Under the pieces are notes generated by a model, which worked only from the letters and a program-made list of their open reading frames with translations, made no database searches and had not been told where the DNA came from. Of a DNA stretch of 64,000 nt, positions 63,261 to 64,000 are shown in pieces. Each line of letters opens with the position of its first letter. Positions within the stretch are counted from its first letter, which is position 1. Position numbers and translations under genes: made by a program. This DNA comes from Nocardia sp. (GTDB lineage Bacteria; Actinomycetota; Actinomycetes; Mycobacteriales; Mycobacteriaceae): positions 1 through 64,000 of the forward strand of contig NZ_JAODNK010000074.1 in NCBI RefSeq assembly GCF_025465275.1. Direction: 5' to 3'.

Positions 63261-64000
63261 ATGTTCCGACCTCCGTTCCTGGCCCGGGTCGCCGCCGGGG
63301 CTGCCGTCTATGCCCTCGAGGAAACTCGACGGCTACCGACCAACGCGATCAATTTCCCGATCACCGCGATCAGTCAGATGCTGCAGACGACCATGCATCT
63401 CCAGCAGTTCGTGACCAGCCTCGCTCTCAAAGGCGATGCCGTTTTCGACCGTTTGATCAACCAGCCGGAAGAACAGCCGGCATGGGCCACGTTCGATGAG
63501 GACGAGGCCTTCGAGCAAACCCCGAGCACCGCACCCGAATCGGCACGCAAGAGCAGTTTCGACCTGTTCGTCGCTGAGGAATCGGTCACTGAAACCCCGG
63601 CCGTGCCCGTTTTCGAACCGATTGCGGCCGTACCGGAACCGATCGCCGAGCCCGTCGCCGAGGAATCGGCCGCCGAGCCGGAGACCGCTGATGTCGCCGA
63701 GCCGGAGGCCGCTGATATCACCGAGCCGGAGGCCGCTGCTTCCGAGCCGGAGGCCGTAGTCGTCGCCGAGCCGGAGGCTGCCGAAACCGCTGCCCCCGCA
63801 ACAGCTTCCAAGGCCTCGACCAATGGCCATCAGAACGGCAGCGTCGCCGTGGTCGAACCCGAAGTCGCCACCCGCTACGACTACCCGAACATGACCCTGG
63901 CGCAACTGCGCGCCCGGCTGCGCATGCTCACCATCGACGATCTGGCCACGCTGCTGGCATACGAAAAGGGCACCCTCGATCGCGCCCCGTTCGTCACCAT
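63261..64000 (+). CDS. lipid droplet-associated protein (Rv1109c-like), truncated by window edge
   Basis: Starts MFRPPFLARVAAGAAVYALE with a hydrophobic first segment and amphipathic helix (FPITAISQMLQTTMHLQQFVT). Then comes an acidic low-complexity region with degenerate repeats (DVAEPEAADITEPEAAASEPE), and a C-terminal small domain (DYPNMTLAQLRARLRMLTIDDLATLLAYEKG) that continues past the edge. This architecture fits the Rv1109c/lipid-droplet family of mycolate-containing bacteria, where it may coat neutral-lipid inclusions. It is divergent from ispH; both promoters share the repeat region. Confidence 0.85.
   Translation, partial: MFRPPFLARVAAGAAVYALEETRRLPTNAINFPITAISQMLQTTMHLQQFVTSLALKGDAVFDRLINQPEEQPAWATFDEDEAFEQTPSTAPESARKSSFDLFVAEESVTETPAVPVFEPIAAVPEPIAEPVAEESAAEPETADVAEPEAADITEPEAAASEPEAVVVAEPEAAETAAPATASKASTNGHQNGSVAVVEPEVATRYDYPNMTLAQLRARLRMLTIDDLATLLAYEKGTLDRAPFVT

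Noticed and set aside
63333..63905. Minus-strand Gly/Leu repeat protein
   Set aside because: Repeats such as GLRLGDIS mirror the acidic repeats of the Rv1109c-like gene; it is the reverse complement of that low-complexity region.

Overview
This is a high-GC actinobacterial chromosome segment, most likely from Nocardia or a close mycolic-acid relative such as Rhodococcus. Evidence for this is the set of mycobacterial-type genes: the F420 gene fbiC, the mycothiol gene mshB, the mannolipid genes lpqW and pimE, typA, ychF, ispH, an Rv1109c-like lipid-droplet protein and an IdeR-type iron box. From memory of M. tuberculosis gene order, the backbone follows Rv1188 back to Rv1109c, broken by accessory blocks. 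No plasmid, phage, transposase or CRISPR locus is visible.

Layout. 1-2.05 kb: start of a nonribosomal peptide synthetase that runs off the left edge. 2.2-4.9 kb: proline catabolism pair (proline dehydrogenase, P5C dehydrogenase). 4.9-7.0 kb: Tat-exported cholesterol oxidase and a tRNA-Asp. 7.0-8.4 kb: dapC and fdxC (lysine/peptidoglycan precursor and ferredoxin). 8.9-11.5 kb: fbiC. 11.7-23.3 kb: accessory block with a secreted protein, a bacterial PH-domain pair, an AhpD-like protein, a GMC oxidoreductase, a three-gene conservon without its GTPase, and an FAD oxidase. 23.4-28.9 kb: membrane protein, a 52-residue small protein, mshB, lpqW and typA. 29.0-30.7 kb: an iron-box-controlled Cys-rich mini-protein, a pterin dehydratase and pimE. 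31.0-35.4 kb: cell-envelope and exported proteins, including a Ser/Ile repeat protein, a DUF1906 Tat protein, a two-domain repeat protein and a membrane-anchored CHAP protein. 35.5-41.6 kb: a giant SARP/AAA regulator with an internal repeat expansion, a stand-alone MmyB-type ligand domain, a hypothetical protein and a GNAT enzyme. 41.8-46.1 kb: ychF, an SGNH hydrolase, a DinB-like protein and a WYL regulator. 46.2-49.3 kb: sugar ABC importer without ATPase. 49.7-52.3 kb: cstA plus its small partner. 52.5-54.5 kb: Ada-AlkA fusion coupled to ogt. 54.5-60.9 kb: sbcC, sbcD and rmuC. 61-64 kb: DUF6542 protein, ispH and the Rv1109c-like protein, cut by the right edge.

The most interesting signals are not classical genes. 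First, a dispersed intergenic hairpin repeat occurs three times, each time just upstream of a minus-strand gene (fdxC, lpqW, ispH), with paired arms that change together between copies. Second, a 58-residue Cys-rich protein sits directly behind a 16/19-match iron box. Third, a 52-residue protein is translationally packed between mshB and its membrane-protein neighbour. Further candidates are an 81-bp tandem array, a 15-bp triple repeat before cstA, and the repeat expansion inside the SARP regulator. All functional statements rest on recognised motifs and remembered family knowledge; no database search was run.
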